Positions 20,078 through 29,455 of a DNA stretch of 64,000 bases are shown here, piece by piece. The notes below the pieces were generated by a model that made no database searches, was not told the origin of the DNA, and saw nothing but the letters and a program-made list of their open reading frames with translations. The stretch is from Halobacillus litoralis (GTDB lineage: Bacteria > Bacillota > Bacilli > Bacillales > Halobacillaceae): assembly GCF_020524085.2 (NCBI RefSeq), contig NZ_CP129016.1, positions 1,048,001 to 1,112,000 on the forward strand. Reading direction: 5' to 3'. How positions within the stretch are numbered: the stretch's first letter is position 1; every line of letters begins with the position of its first letter. Made by a program: the position numbers and the translations under genes.

Positions 20078-21000
20078 ATGAAAAATTGACAGAGTTGATA
20101 CAGGCCTATGAACAAAGAGTTTACGGGCAGTCCGAGAATGTCCGATTGATGCTCGCGTCCGTCCTTGTTGGGGGGCATGTGTTATTAGAAGGTGTTCATG
20201 GTACTGGGAAAACAAAAATGGTGCGAACGTTAGCGAACCTCCTTGGAGGCGACTTCAAGCGGATTCAGTTCACCCCGGACCTCTTACCGAGCGATATTAC
20301 TGGAAGCATGATCTACAACATGAAAACCGGTGAATTTGAGACGATGAAAGGACCTGTGTTTACGAATGTCCTTCTTGCTGATGAAATCAACCGGACACCA
20401 GCGAAAACACAAGCCGCTTTACTTGAAGCGATGGAAGAAAAGCAGATGACCATTCAGGGCGAGACGTACACACTTCCTGCTCCTTTCTTCGTTGTCGCGA
20501 CCCAAAACCCGGTGGAGTTTGAAGGGACTTACCCACTACCAGAAGCTCAGCAAGATCGCTTTTTGTTTAAATTACATATTGATTTTCCCTCTATGGAAGA
20601 CGAAGTGGCCGTGCTTAAACAGATGCTACTATCTAAACAAGAGGAGACGGCCCAGCCACTGTTGACAGTGGAAGAGTTCAACAGGATCAGTGAAGAGATA
20701 GCACGTGTCACGATGACCGACGAAATGTACGGGTACATCATGTCGATCGTTCGCAAGACTCGCGAAACGGAATCCATCCGCCATGGAGCAAGTACGCGTG
20801 CAGCGATTGCCATTGCGAAGGCAGCAAAAGCGTGGGCGTACCTCGAAACACGCGATTACGTCACCCCGGACGATGTCAAAAAGGTCGCCCTCGCCTCCTT
20901 GAGACATCGGGTGATTTTAGCGCCGCATATGGAACTGGAGGGAGTGACCCATGACCAAATCATTCAAGAACTTGTGGGATCAGTTCCTGTTCCGCGATAA
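20074..21000 (+). CDS. MoxR family AAA+ ATPase
   Basis: MoxR-type ATPase, a chaperone-like factor thought to work with DUF58/vWA proteins in maturing other proteins or complexes. The 308-residue protein has Walker A near residue 39 (GVHGTGKT), Walker B near residue 101 (LLADEINRTPAK) and sensor 1 in VVATQNPVEFEGTYPLPEAQQDRF, the MoxR signature. The C-terminal lid has RHGASTRAAIAIAKAAKAWA. The start overlaps the preceding stop (ATGA). The 3' end overlaps the next gene by 50 bp, so the block is tightly coupled. Confidence 0.94.
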   Translation: MNEKLTELIQAYEQRVYGQSENVRLMLASVLVGGHVLLEGVHGTGKTKMVRTLANLLGGDFKRIQFTPDLLPSDITGSMIYNMKTGEFETMKGPVFTNVLLADEINRTPAKTQAALLEAMEEKQMTIQGETYTLPAPFFVVATQNPVEFEGTYPLPEAQQDRFLFKLHIDFPSMEDEVAVLKQMLLSKQEETAQPLLTVEEFNRISEEIARVTMTDEMYGYIMSIVRKTRETESIRHGASTRAAIAIAKAAKAWAYLETRDYVTPDDVKKVALASLRHRVILAPHMELEGVTHDQIIQELVGSVPVPR

Positions 21001-22309
21001 AGGGATTGTTCCAACGAAACGTCTGCTCTTGCTTATCCTTTCCATATCATTCGTATTGCTTTTACTAACATGGACAGGTCTTTCATGGCCATTAATCATC
21101 GCCACAAATGGGGCGATTCTATTATTGAGCTTGGTTGATCTTACTTTTTCCCCTAAACGGAAAGATCTTCAAATTCGACGGGATATGGATGAAGAAATGG
21201 AGCGCGGGATTGAAAATGAGGGATCTGTGGTGGTCAGGAATGGTTCTGGTAAAGGAATGGCGATGAAAGTCATCGATCACTTTCCGCAATCGTTCAGCCA
21301 GCCGTTTCCTCTGAGAAAAGAGATCCAGGGATATGAGCAAGTACGCATCACCTATCCTTTTCACGCCGAACAACGTGGAGAGTACACGCTTCCTCACCTT
21401 CATATTCGCTATCGTTCTCGTTTTGGTTTATGGGAAAAACAGATGAGGGTGGATCAAACCGAGAGTGTGCGGATCATTCCTGACCTCACGGAGAGCAGGA
21501 ACTTCCTTGAGGACGCGCAGCGTTTCCTTCTCTACGAAGGAACACGTTTGAAGAGACGTCAGGTGGGAGCGGGGGAGTTCAGTAAAATTCGTTCCTATGT
21601 CGTAGGAGATGATATCCGGAAAATCAATTGGAGACAAACCGCAAAAGTTCAGAACCTGATGACCAACGAATATGAACCTGAGCATGGAAAATTTGTCACC
21701 TTATTGATTGACTGTGGACGGATGATGGGCGTGGAACTTGAGGAGAGCAACCGATTGGAGAAGTCCCTCGAGGCTGCGATGACGGTGGCGACCGCTGCCT
21801 TGAAGCGCGGCGATTACGTGGCGGTCCTCGCATTTTCAAAACACGTTCATGTGTATGTGCCGCCGGCAAAAGGAATGGCGCATATGCAAACCATTTTAAA
21901 AGAAATTTACAACTTGAAAGTCGAAGGATACGAATCCAACTATACGGCTGTGTTCCAACACCTGCAGAAGGTACAAAGCAGGAGGAGCCTTCTTTTATTG
22001 TTCAGTGATGTGAGCACGTTTTTATATGAAGAAGCAGCTCTGCATTATTTACAACGGTTACGGCGCTCGCACTTGTTCTTAATGATGGGAATCGAAGACA
22101 AAGTCATCGATTCCCAGACGAAGCGGGAGCCTGAAGATGTAAAGACCACATTAGTAAAGACGATGGCTCAAAAGCATGTGTTGGATAAAAAGCAGGAGTT
22201 GAAAAAATGGGAACGGCAAGGCCTCCAAATGACTGAGGCACCGGAAGAGGAGCTGGCGACCGCCGCCGTTTCCCACTATATTAACATCATGAACCGTGGA
22301 CTTCTCTAG
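20951..22309 (+). CDS. DUF58 domain protein (MoxR partner)
   Basis: Membrane-anchored partner of MoxR. Two N-terminal hydrophobic helices (LLLLILSISFVLLLLTW and LIIATNGAILLLSLVDL) are followed by a beta-rich region and the DUF58 core. The family motif is GDDIRKINWRQTAKVQNLMTNEYEPEHG near residues 215-242. A von Willebrand A-like fold follows (VTLLIDCGRMMG ... LLLLFSDVS). Length 452 is usual. GGAGGGAG lies seven bases before the ATG, inside moxR. Its 3' end overlaps the convergent SpoIIM-like gene by 23 bp. Confidence 0.9.
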   Translation: MTKSFKNLWDQFLFRDKGIVPTKRLLLLILSISFVLLLLTWTGLSWPLIIATNGAILLLSLVDLTFSPKRKDLQIRRDMDEEMERGIENEGSVVVRNGSGKGMAMKVIDHFPQSFSQPFPLRKEIQGYEQVRITYPFHAEQRGEYTLPHLHIRYRSRFGLWEKQMRVDQTESVRIIPDLTESRNFLEDAQRFLLYEGTRLKRRQVGAGEFSKIRSYVVGDDIRKINWRQTAKVQNLMTNEYEPEHGKFVTLLIDCGRMMGVELEESNRLEKSLEAAMTVATAALKRGDYVAVLAFSKHVHVYVPPAKGMAHMQTILKEIYNLKVEGYESNYTAVFQHLQKVQSRRSLLLLFSDVSTFLYEEAALHYLQRLRRSHLFLMMGIEDKVIDSQTKREPEDVKTTLVKTMAQKHVLDKKQELKKWERQGLQMTEAPEEELATAAVSHYINIMNRGLL

Positions 22310-23261
22310 TTTTGCTGGCATTGATTTTCCCAATGATTACGTATGCTAAAAGCCCCAGGACAGTAATGAATGCAAATGCATATTTCGCTTCAAGGGATAA
22401 GTTGGAAGGGGTGATGTAACCTTCTACAATCCCTGCGATGATAAAGAGTGGAATGGTTCCAATTAACAGCAGGACGGACCGGTAGGCATAGGTTTTTAAT
22501 TGATAACTACGCGTGCGTTTGCCGGGTACCCAAAGTTTATAACCCATTAAAAGTCCTGCACCGCCCGCAATGAAAATGGCCGTCAGTTCAATAATTCCAT
22601 GTGGGACGATGTAGGCCCAGAAGTCATAGGCTTTTCCATGAACCATGAACAAAGCGGCTAAGGCACCGACAATGATTCCGTTGTAGATGAGTAGATAAAC
22701 GGTCAGTAACCCGAAGGTCACCCCTCCGGCAAAAGCAAGAAAAGCTACTTGAATATTATTGGTCATGATTTCCGCTGACATGATAGGAGAATTCACCCCA
22801 CCCTCCTGGCTGCCGAGGCGGCTCGGATCTACAGCTTGAGCGATGGAATCAGGCAGAATCGTATAAAGGCTCATCGGGTCCTGGTAGACAGCAAGAAAAG
22901 CAGCCAACCCACCTAAAAAGAACAACAGCATGCTGATGACCACGAACTTCCATTGTTCACCGATGAGTGTAATGAATGAACTTCCAAACATTTGTTTCAA
23001 ATGTTTCCAATTGGATGTGCTTTCATGGTAGAGCATGTTATGTGCTTTAGTCACGAGGTCGTTCAAGTAAACGGTCGTTTCTTCTTCTGTAAAGTACGTT
23101 TGACTGTAAGAAAGATGTTGGGTGATTTTTTGGTACAGGCGCTGAAACTCTTCTAAGTGTTTCGGAGCCCAGTGGCGTCTGTTCTTATGTAACAACTGAA
23201 TCAGTTCTTCTAAACGTCTCCACTCTTCACGGTAGCGCTTTACGAAAGATCGATAGTTCAT
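22287..23261 (-). CDS. SpoIIM (stage II sporulation protein M) family membrane protein
   Basis: The 324-residue protein has a long cytoplasmic N-terminal helical region (about residues 1-105, MNYRSFVKRYREEWRRLEEL). A SpoIIM-like set of hydrophobic segments follows, with FGLLTVYLLIYNGIIVGALAALF and WAYIVPHGIIELTAIFIAGGAGLLMGY. The PHG-x-x-E motif is the family signature shared with B. subtilis SpoIIM, which acts in septal peptidoglycan degradation during engulfment. This longer version usually sits beside MoxR, DUF58 and RDD genes, as here, and is probably not the sporulation gene itself. Confidence 0.87.
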   Translation of the reverse strand: MNYRSFVKRYREEWRRLEELIQLLHKNRRHWAPKHLEEFQRLYQKITQHLSYSQTYFTEEETTVYLNDLVTKAHNMLYHESTSNWKHLKQMFGSSFITLIGEQWKFVVISMLLFFLGGLAAFLAVYQDPMSLYTILPDSIAQAVDPSRLGSQEGGVNSPIMSAEIMTNNIQVAFLAFAGGVTFGLLTVYLLIYNGIIVGALAALFMVHGKAYDFWAYIVPHGIIELTAIFIAGGAGLLMGYKLWVPGKRTRSYQLKTYAYRSVLLLIGTIPLFIIAGIVEGYITPSNLSLEAKYAFAFITVLGLLAYVIIGKINASKTREVHGS

Positions 23262-23353
23262 GGTTTCACCTGCAATACGGGAATTTTTTACATTCTACTT
23301 CTATTATAGAAAACCGAAAGACATATGGGAACCCATAAGGAAGGAGGAAGAAG

Positions 23354-24148
23354 ATGGAGGAAAGGTGGAGAGTAAAGACACCGGAACACGTGACTTTGAA
23401 TTTTCAATTGGCAGGCTTAGGGAGCAGGGGAGCGGCTCAAATCGTCGACTCCATTCTATTAGGCTTATTATATAGCGGAATGATTGCGTTTCTCGTTTTT
23501 ACAGAAAACCATTTGGACTTCATGTTGGAAGGGCGCGGGTGGGTGATCGCTTTTGTTATCCTTGTCTTATTCGGCATCCAGTGGGGGTATTTCTTCTTAT
23601 TCGAATGGTTCAGTGGGGGGAAAACCCTTGGAAAAATGATGCTTGGTCTCCGAGTCGTCAAAGAAGATGGAGGAAAAGCAACGGTCCTATCCATATTGAT
23701 TCGAAACTTATTACGAATCATTGATATGCTTCCTTTTTATTATCTGATTGGGATGTTGATGGTTTTCTTCCATCCTCAGCACAAAAGACTGGGTGATCTT
23801 GTCGGTGGAACGATCGTCATCCATGAACGGAAAAAAGAACGCGCGAAAAAGAAACAGACGCTCGTGGAGAAAGAGATTGAAAACCGGGGCCTGGAATCGA
23901 CTCAGCAAGTCGTTGGAGACTGGGAAAGACAAAACCTTACGAAAAAAGATTGGACGCTGTTGAAAACCTATGTTCATCGGTACCCGACCCTAAAACCTGC
24001 AGAAAAAAACACCATGACCAGGGAGGTTGCTGAGATCCTTCTTCCCAAACTCGGGTTAGATGATGGAACAAAGAGTGAAGATGAGTTAGCTACTCGACTT
24101 TATGCTGCTTATATAGAGATAAAAGAAGAGTGGGAATTCCAGTTATAA
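23354..24148 (+). CDS. RDD family membrane protein
   Basis: RDD-domain protein of unknown transport or envelope role. Residues 15-160 form the RDD domain: LGSRGAAQIVDSILL with the family Arg and Asp, then membrane helices including WVIAFVILVLFGIQWGYFFLFEW. GGKTLGKMMLGLRVV and HKRLGDLVGGTIVI follow. A C-terminal soluble helical extension (about residues 170-264) follows. AAGGAGGAAGAAG precedes the ATG. It is divergent from the SpoIIM-like gene across a 92-bp gap and closes the MoxR block. Confidence 0.88.
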   Translation: MEERWRVKTPEHVTLNFQLAGLGSRGAAQIVDSILLGLLYSGMIAFLVFTENHLDFMLEGRGWVIAFVILVLFGIQWGYFFLFEWFSGGKTLGKMMLGLRVVKEDGGKATVLSILIRNLLRIIDMLPFYYLIGMLMVFFHPQHKRLGDLVGGTIVIHERKKERAKKKQTLVEKEIENRGLESTQQVVGDWERQNLTKKDWTLLKTYVHRYPTLKPAEKNTMTREVAEILLPKLGLDDGTKSEDELATRLYAAYIEIKEEWEFQL

Positions 24149-24160
24149 AGGAGAAAAGAA

Positions 24161-24199
24161 AAGCCGGCTTTCCAGGAGGGGAAGCGGCTATTTTTTTTG
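24161..24199 (+). terminator. Terminator after the RDD gene
   Basis: AGCCGGCTTTCC and GGGAAGCGGCT pair imperfectly around AGGAG, followed by ATTTTTTTTG. Confidence 0.75.
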
Positions 24200-24422
24200 T
24201 CTATAAGAGATTTTCCACGTTGTTGATCTTTATGTATACGTTTGAATTTATAAGTATTTAAGTGAATATAAAAGAATTCACGAAAATATATTTACTTCAG
24301 TGTAGAATTTGGTATTATATACTAGGATTTAATCGAATATAGGTGAATAAACGGTCTATCCGTGGGGGAAGGTTATGTTTGTTCCTACCTGAAAATATCA
24401 AGAGGAAAGGGGATTATAGCTT

Positions 24423-24587
24423 ATGCTTACATCTCTTTATGTGTTGTCTTTAACCGTTTTGCTTACGTTCCTTGTACTATATGCCATTGATAAAGTTGTT
24501 CGTCGTTTTAAGAAGGTTCAAAGCCCTACCATTCACCAAGACCAAGTTCCAGCTGAAGTCGATTTCAGCCACCAGACATTCAAATAA
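24423..24587 (+). CDS. 54-residue single-pass membrane protein
   Basis: A small gene of unknown function. The product begins MLTSLYVLSLTVLLTFLVLY, one membrane helix, followed by a basic stop-transfer patch (DKVVRRFKKVQ) and a polar tail rich in His and Gln. It has AAAGGGG about ten bases ahead of the ATG and a strong terminator 10 bp after the stop. The 220 bp upstream is AT-rich and includes TATTATATACT near 24311-24325, a possible -10 region. It sits alone between the RDD gene and repeat copy 3. I know no named family for it. Confidence 0.65.
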   Translation: MLTSLYVLSLTVLLTFLVLYAIDKVVRRFKKVQSPTIHQDQVPAEVDFSHQTFK

Positions 24588-24597
24588 ATGCTTCAAC

Positions 24598-24640
24598 AGA
24601 AAGTGGACCTGCATAAAAAGGAACCACTTTCTTTTTTTTA
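24598..24640 (+). terminator. Terminator after the 54-residue membrane protein gene
   Basis: AGAAAGTGG and CCACTTTCT form the stem around a 17-base loop, followed by TTTTTTT. Confidence 0.88.
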
Positions 24641-24660
24641 GCCCGAACCTTACACATTGC

Positions 24661-25304
24661 AGATTAGCTCCCTATACTTTAAGGCTCAGTTTCGAGACGT
24701 TTGTTGAGTGGATGGGGGCGGAGGGGAATAGCTCGCTTTCCGCGGGGCCCCACACGAAGTGGGGTCGTTCGATGTTGGCACAGGACGTGCCGAACTTAAT
24801 CGAACTTCCTCTATTCTTTTGAGCCTCCTCGGACTACGTCCTGTGGGGTCTCACCATGCACTTTTTTCCCGCAGGAGTCTCGCCATTCCCCTCCGCCCCA
24901 TTGCCATATAAGTATCTCGAAACCACTTGCGGAAAAGGGAGCTTTTATCTATTAAGGAAAACCATGCAATATGCATATTTCCACCGCTGTTATGAATAAA
25001 AAAGCATGTTATTAAGCGCTTTATGACTATAGATCATGATTTGTTACAGATTCATATACTCGGAAAAGGGTTCGTTTCACGCATATATCGAATGGGGTGG
25101 TTGGGAAGCTGCGAGACTCCCGTGGGAGAAAGGAGGTAGGCGAGATCCCGCAGGGCGGTAGCCCGAGGAAGCTCGAGGAAGCTCGCCACTCCCCCACAGG
25201 AAAGCGAGTAGCTTCCCAGCCACCCCTGGCGCTCAATCCGTGCAACGAACCCCGGAAAGCCTCGAAACTGAGTCTTCAACAATCCTGCCATTTACTTTAA
25301 TAAC
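24661..25304. repeat. Composite inverted-repeat element, copy 3 (reverse orientation, with an extra hairpin)
   Basis: The left end is the AGCTCCCT type and the right end is ATCCTGCCATTTACTTTAATAAC, the complement of the left ends of copies 1 and 4, so the copy is inverted relative to them. Module B is at about 24714-24900 and module A at about 25093-25228. Module B is longer than elsewhere. About 75 extra bases (24745-24822) contain a separate hairpin built from GTTCGAT...TTGGCAC and GTGCC..AAC..AATCGAAC. No coding content. Confidence 0.85.
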
Positions 25305-25476
25305 GAAGAGGGTGACTTGGACTAAGGTTGTTTCAGGTAGAGGGGTTTACGTTTTGTTAGGTACCTGTTTGTGGTAAAATAGTTATGTTTACATATAGAA
25401 AGAAAACAACCAAAATAAATACGTGTTCTATATATATTTTCAAGTACAATTCAACAGATGGAAAAGGGGATATCTC

Positions 25477-26667
25477 ATGGCGAATAAAGCGGTTGTTCTA
25501 GGAGCGAATTATTATATTGGATTGAGTACGATCAGGTGTCTAGGCATTCATGATGTTCATGTTGCAGCGGTGGACTATGCCTGGGAAGGCTCCTACGGAC
25601 TTGAGTCCAAATATTGTACAGAAGCGTTGATTGGTCCTCACTATAAGGAAGATCCAGAAGGTTTAAAAACTTTCTTGATCGACTATGCCAAAAAGCAGGA
25701 TCATGCGCCTGTACTTATTCCGACAGCCGATCCATATGTAGAATTCGTGGATGAATATCTGCCGGAATTAAGGGAGTATTTCCTTATTCCTCAAACGGAA
25801 CAAGGATTATATACTAAGATAATGGACAAAGGTACACTCCACACACTGGCTTCCGAGCATGGAGTAGCTGTTCCGGAAACGGTTCAAGTGGATGATGAGA
25901 ATCTTGTAAAAAGAGTAGAAGAGGAAATCAAATACCCTTGTCTCGTCAAGCCGGTCGATTCACCAGCTTTTGTTTCTAAGTTCAGAAGGAAGCTTTTCAA
26001 AGTCCATAATAAAAAAGAACTAATTGAAAAAGTGGAACAAGCGAAAGAAGCGAATATAGAAGTCATCGTCCAACGAATTATTCCTGACTTTGATGACCAT
26101 ATGTACACATTTGATGCGTACCTGGACCAAAACTCCAAAGTGACGCATTGGGTGACTTGCCAAAAGCTGCGTCAATTCCCTGTCAATTACGGGGCATCTG
26201 TTTACACCCAGCAAAAATATGTACCTGAGCTTTATGAGCTAGGTACGAAGTTTTTAGAAGGAATCGGATATAAAGGTTTCGCAGAAATTGAATTTAAAAA
26301 GGACGCAGAAACCGGCCAGTACTATTTAATTGAAATCAATGTCCGTATCACGAATTTGAACCATTTATTACAAAAAACAGGCATCAACATCCCTTATATC
26401 ACTTATAAAGAGTTGATTGGAGACCCGGTGGAGCCAAAAGCGGTAGAAGAGGATCAGAATCTTGTTTTCTGGTATGCCTACGAGGATCTTCTGGCTGTCA
26501 GGGAATATATCAAAACGGGACAACTCTCCCCTCAGAAGGTGTTGAAGTCGTATTTCAGACCGAAAGCTCATGCTATCTGGGACCCGAAAGATCCAAAACC
26601 AGCATTCTCTTTTGGGAAAAAGTTGGCGAATTTGGTGGTCAATAAAGTAACAAAGAAAAGCAAGTAA
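25477..26667 (+). CDS. ATP-grasp carboxylate-amine ligase, probable D-aspartate ligase
   Basis: ATP-grasp enzyme resembling the carbamoyl-phosphate-synthetase-like group to which Enterococcus faecium D-aspartate ligase belongs. The 396-residue protein has an N-terminal alpha/beta domain (KAVVLGANYYIGLSTIRCLG). The ATP-grasp fold has YPCLVKPVD for the ATP-binding Lys and GYKGFAEIEFKKD, with the metal-binding YYLIEINVRITNLNHLL (ExN). Its partners are a MurE-type ligase and an Asp/Glu racemase. I therefore infer that it joins D-Asp to the third stem-peptide residue. ATG 25477 has AAAGGGG upstream. The family is firm, the substrate inferred from context. Confidence 0.75.
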   Translation: MANKAVVLGANYYIGLSTIRCLGIHDVHVAAVDYAWEGSYGLESKYCTEALIGPHYKEDPEGLKTFLIDYAKKQDHAPVLIPTADPYVEFVDEYLPELREYFLIPQTEQGLYTKIMDKGTLHTLASEHGVAVPETVQVDDENLVKRVEEEIKYPCLVKPVDSPAFVSKFRRKLFKVHNKKELIEKVEQAKEANIEVIVQRIIPDFDDHMYTFDAYLDQNSKVTHWVTCQKLRQFPVNYGASVYTQQKYVPELYELGTKFLEGIGYKGFAEIEFKKDAETGQYYLIEINVRITNLNHLLQKTGINIPYITYKELIGDPVEPKAVEEDQNLVFWYAYEDLLAVREYIKTGQLSPQKVLKSYFRPKAHAIWDPKDPKPAFSFGKKLANLVVNKVTKKSK

Positions 26668-26802
26668 CTATTGCTCCGACAGGGTCCAAAGAATATAGAT
26701 GGCGGACCGTAGGAAATGCTAACCAATAATCGAACGTTTTGTACGGTACTCCTATGTTTTCCAATAGAACAGGCAAAAACAATGCAGGGAAGGTAGATAA
26801 GA

Positions 26803-28351
26803 ATGGCTAAGTTAAAAGAATTATTATCATTCATCGATGTACTTGAATCATGGAATGATAGAGACCTGGACGTCCGAGGACTCGCATACAATTCAAGAAA
26901 TGTAGAACAGGGGGACGTGTTTGTCTGCATTAAAGGTTTCAAGACAGATGGACATCGTTATGTAGCAGAAGCTGTAAAAAATGGAGCGTCTGCCATTGTG
27001 GTTGAAGATTATCAACCCGGTTGGGATGCCCTTCCGCAATATAAAGTAAATGACAGCCGTCGTGCCCTTGCAGCACTCAGCGATGCTTTTTATAACCATC
27101 CTTCAAACGCTATGAAAACGATTGGAATCACAGCGACCAACGGGAAAACGTCCACTTCATTTATGACGAATGCCATTCTCGAAGAGCATGGTCTTAAAAC
27201 AGGCTTGATCGGAACGGTTGTGGTCAAGTTTGGTGACTACTCCGAACCTACAAAACTTACGACACCGGAGTCGCTCGACCTGCATCATTATTTTGCCCAA
27301 ATGAGAGATCAGGATGTTTCCCATGTGACGATGGAAGTTTCCTCATCAGCGTTGGATTTAAGCAGAGTGGGGAGTGTAGACTTTGATATTGTTACTTTAA
27401 ACAATATCAGCCGGGAGCATATTGATCTGCATGGTTCTTTTGAGGAATACTTTAATTGCAAAGCAAGCTTGATCCGTAATGCGGGTGAAGACAAATGGGC
27501 GATATTGAATCTTGATGATCCTTATTCCGCGTCCTTAATCGATCAAACAAAAGCCAATGTACTCACATTCAGTGTAGAAACAGGAGATGGCGATTTAGTA
27601 TGTAAAGACTTGGACCTTACCACAGGCCGGGCGAAATTTACGGTTGAAATCCGGAAGCCTTTTACTGTAGGTGGGACAACCTACGACCCACAGGAGTTTG
27701 CCATTGAGCTTTCGACGCCGGGATATCACTCTGTTTATAATTCCATGGTAGCTATTACTGTAGGGTTGTTGAATGAGGTACCGATTCCAACCATCCAATC
27801 TGGATTAAAAGGTTTCGGTGGTGTAGAACGACGCTTTGAAATGGTGTTTGAAGACGATATTAAAATTTTGGACGATCACTTCGCCAACTATGGAAATATC
27901 AATGTCACCTTGAACACTTTGCAGCAAATGGAATATTCAAAGCTTAAGCTTGTCTATGCAATTCGTGGAAGTCGTGGAATTACAGTCAACAGAGAAAATG
28001 CAAAAGCCATTGTAGAATGGGCACCAAAATTGGGTCTTACTGAAGTGATTGCTACCCTCAGCCATTCGCATGTGGATGAAAAAGACCGGGTGACAGAAGA
28101 AGAACTGCGTGTCTTCCAGGAAATGATGGAGGAAGCAGGCATCCATGTAGACTTGTATAAAGAGTTGGATGATGCCGTCCACCATGCACTTTCAGAAGCA
28201 GAAAAAGACGACGTGGTCTTGTTGGCAGGATGTCAGGGAATGGACCCCTGGAGCGAAAATCGCCCTGGAACAGTTAAACAAGATACGTCCGGAAATGGAT
28301 GAAGAGAAATTGTTCAAGCCATTGAAAAACAGAGTAGCAGGAATCCTCTGA
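26803..28351 (+). pseudogene. MurE-type UDP-MurNAc tripeptide synthetase paralogue, frameshifted near the 3' end
   Basis: Mur ligase that would add a third residue to UDP-MurNAc-L-Ala-D-Glu. Seen are the N-terminal Rossmann-like domain (RGLAYNSRNVEQGDVFVCIKGFKTDGHRY), the ATP loop ATNGKTS near residue 112, TTPESLDLH, VTMEVSSSALDLSRVGSVDFD and GVERRFE. The DNPR motif that selects meso-diaminopimelate is absent; the corresponding stretch reads LSHSHVDEKD. At a CCCC run (28245-28248) the frame breaks. With one C removed it continues MDPGAKIALEQLNKI to RVAGIL at 28351, close to the next gene. As read, translation stops at 28302 with an abnormal tail. AGGGAAGGTAG lies ahead of ATG 26803. Confidence 0.8.
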
Positions 28352-28397
28352 GTCAATTTTACAGCTAGGTCCCGGTCTTTCGTTAGGAGGCATAACA

Positions 28398-29109
28398 GTG
28401 AATGATAAAATTATCGGCATACTCGGGGGGAATGGGACCTGAGGCAACCGCCGAATGTTATATGAAGATTATACGAGCGACGAATGCAAGCAAAGATCAA
28501 GAGCATTACCGAGTCATCATAGACAGCAATGCGAAGATCCCCGACCGTACCGAAGCTATTTCAGGAAAAGGGGAAAACCCGGTTCCTGAAATGGTCCACG
28601 CAGCTAAAAATTTAGAAAAGCTTGACGTGGATGTGGCGTGTATACCTTGCATGACCGCCCACTATTTCATTGAAGAGGTTCAAAAGTTTGTGTCGTTCCC
28701 ATTATTAAATGCTTTCTTGGAATTGAAGAAGTTTATTCAGGACCATTATCCAACCGTCCAAAAAATCGGAGTGCTTGCCACTACCGGAACTTTGGAAACC
28801 GGACTCTTCAAAAAGTATTTCGATCACTTGGAAGTGATCAATCCCACACCATACACACAAAATGATAAAGTCATGCGAGCCATTTATGGTGAAAACGGGA
28901 TTAAAAGCGGGAACACAGATGGAGAACCCCTTCAACTACTGAAAGACGCTTCCCAGGAACTTTTGGATAATGGTGCAGAATTGATTATTTCAGGCTGTAC
29001 AGAGATTGGTCTTGTGTTGAAGCCCTATCACCTACCCGTTCCTCTGATCGACCCTATGGAAGTCGTCGCCAACGTTGTCGTAAAAGAAACGGTTTATCAA
29101 AAGTCATGA
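28398..29109 (+). pseudogene. Aspartate/glutamate racemase family protein, frameshifted in its first codons
   Basis: Racemase of the Asp/Glu family, likely making D-Asp for the neighbouring ligase. GTG 28398 has TAGGAGG seven bases ahead and starts VNDKIIGILGG. An extra G in the run 28425-28430 then shifts the frame; without it the typical GILGGMGPEATAECY is restored. The rest is intact to 29109, with the two catalytic Cys in ACIPCMTAHYF (about residue 75) and SGCTEIGL (about residue 200). Length is about 236 residues, normal for the family. A later ATG at 28402 reads into the body in frame but would lose the conserved N-terminus. Confidence 0.8.
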
Positions 29110-29168
29110 AAAGCGTCCCCCCTTCTTATATTTGTAACAAGAACCATTCTTCAGGAGGGGGACAGATC

Positions 29169-29450
29169 ATGACCAAAAGTGAGTTCGAGCAGTTTTTGTC
29201 AGAGTCTTTCAAAGAGGGGATTTCTTTCAGGGAATTGAGGCTTTCTGAAAAAGAAGTATCTCATTTGAAGTCCCACTACCCTTCAGCAGTCATCAGAAGG
29301 ACGAGTGAAGTAAACGATGCGTTGAAAAAGTCATGGTATGAAGTACATTTATCACCTACTCAACGAAATCCAGACAGTCTGGACTCCATACGGCAGGAAA
29401 ATATCCGGCTCAAGCGCGAGTTGGAGACTTTGAAGAAAATGAAAAATTAA
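29169..29450 (+). CDS. Hypothetical 93-residue protein
   Basis: I do not recognise the family. The protein is soluble, charged and mostly helical, with FSFKEGISFRELRLSEKEV-like N-terminal sequence and a C-terminal amphipathic helix rich in Arg, Lys and Glu (ENIRLKRELETLKK) that may form a short coiled coil. AGGAGGGGG lies eight bases before ATG 29169. It is 60 bp after the racemase in the same orientation and is followed by a strong terminator, so it is probably the last gene of the ligase-MurE-racemase operon. Confidence 0.6.
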   Translation: MTKSEFEQFLSESFKEGISFRELRLSEKEVSHLKSHYPSAVIRRTSEVNDALKKSWYEVHLSPTQRNPDSLDSIRQENIRLKRELETLKKMKN

Positions 29451-29455
29451 GCTCT

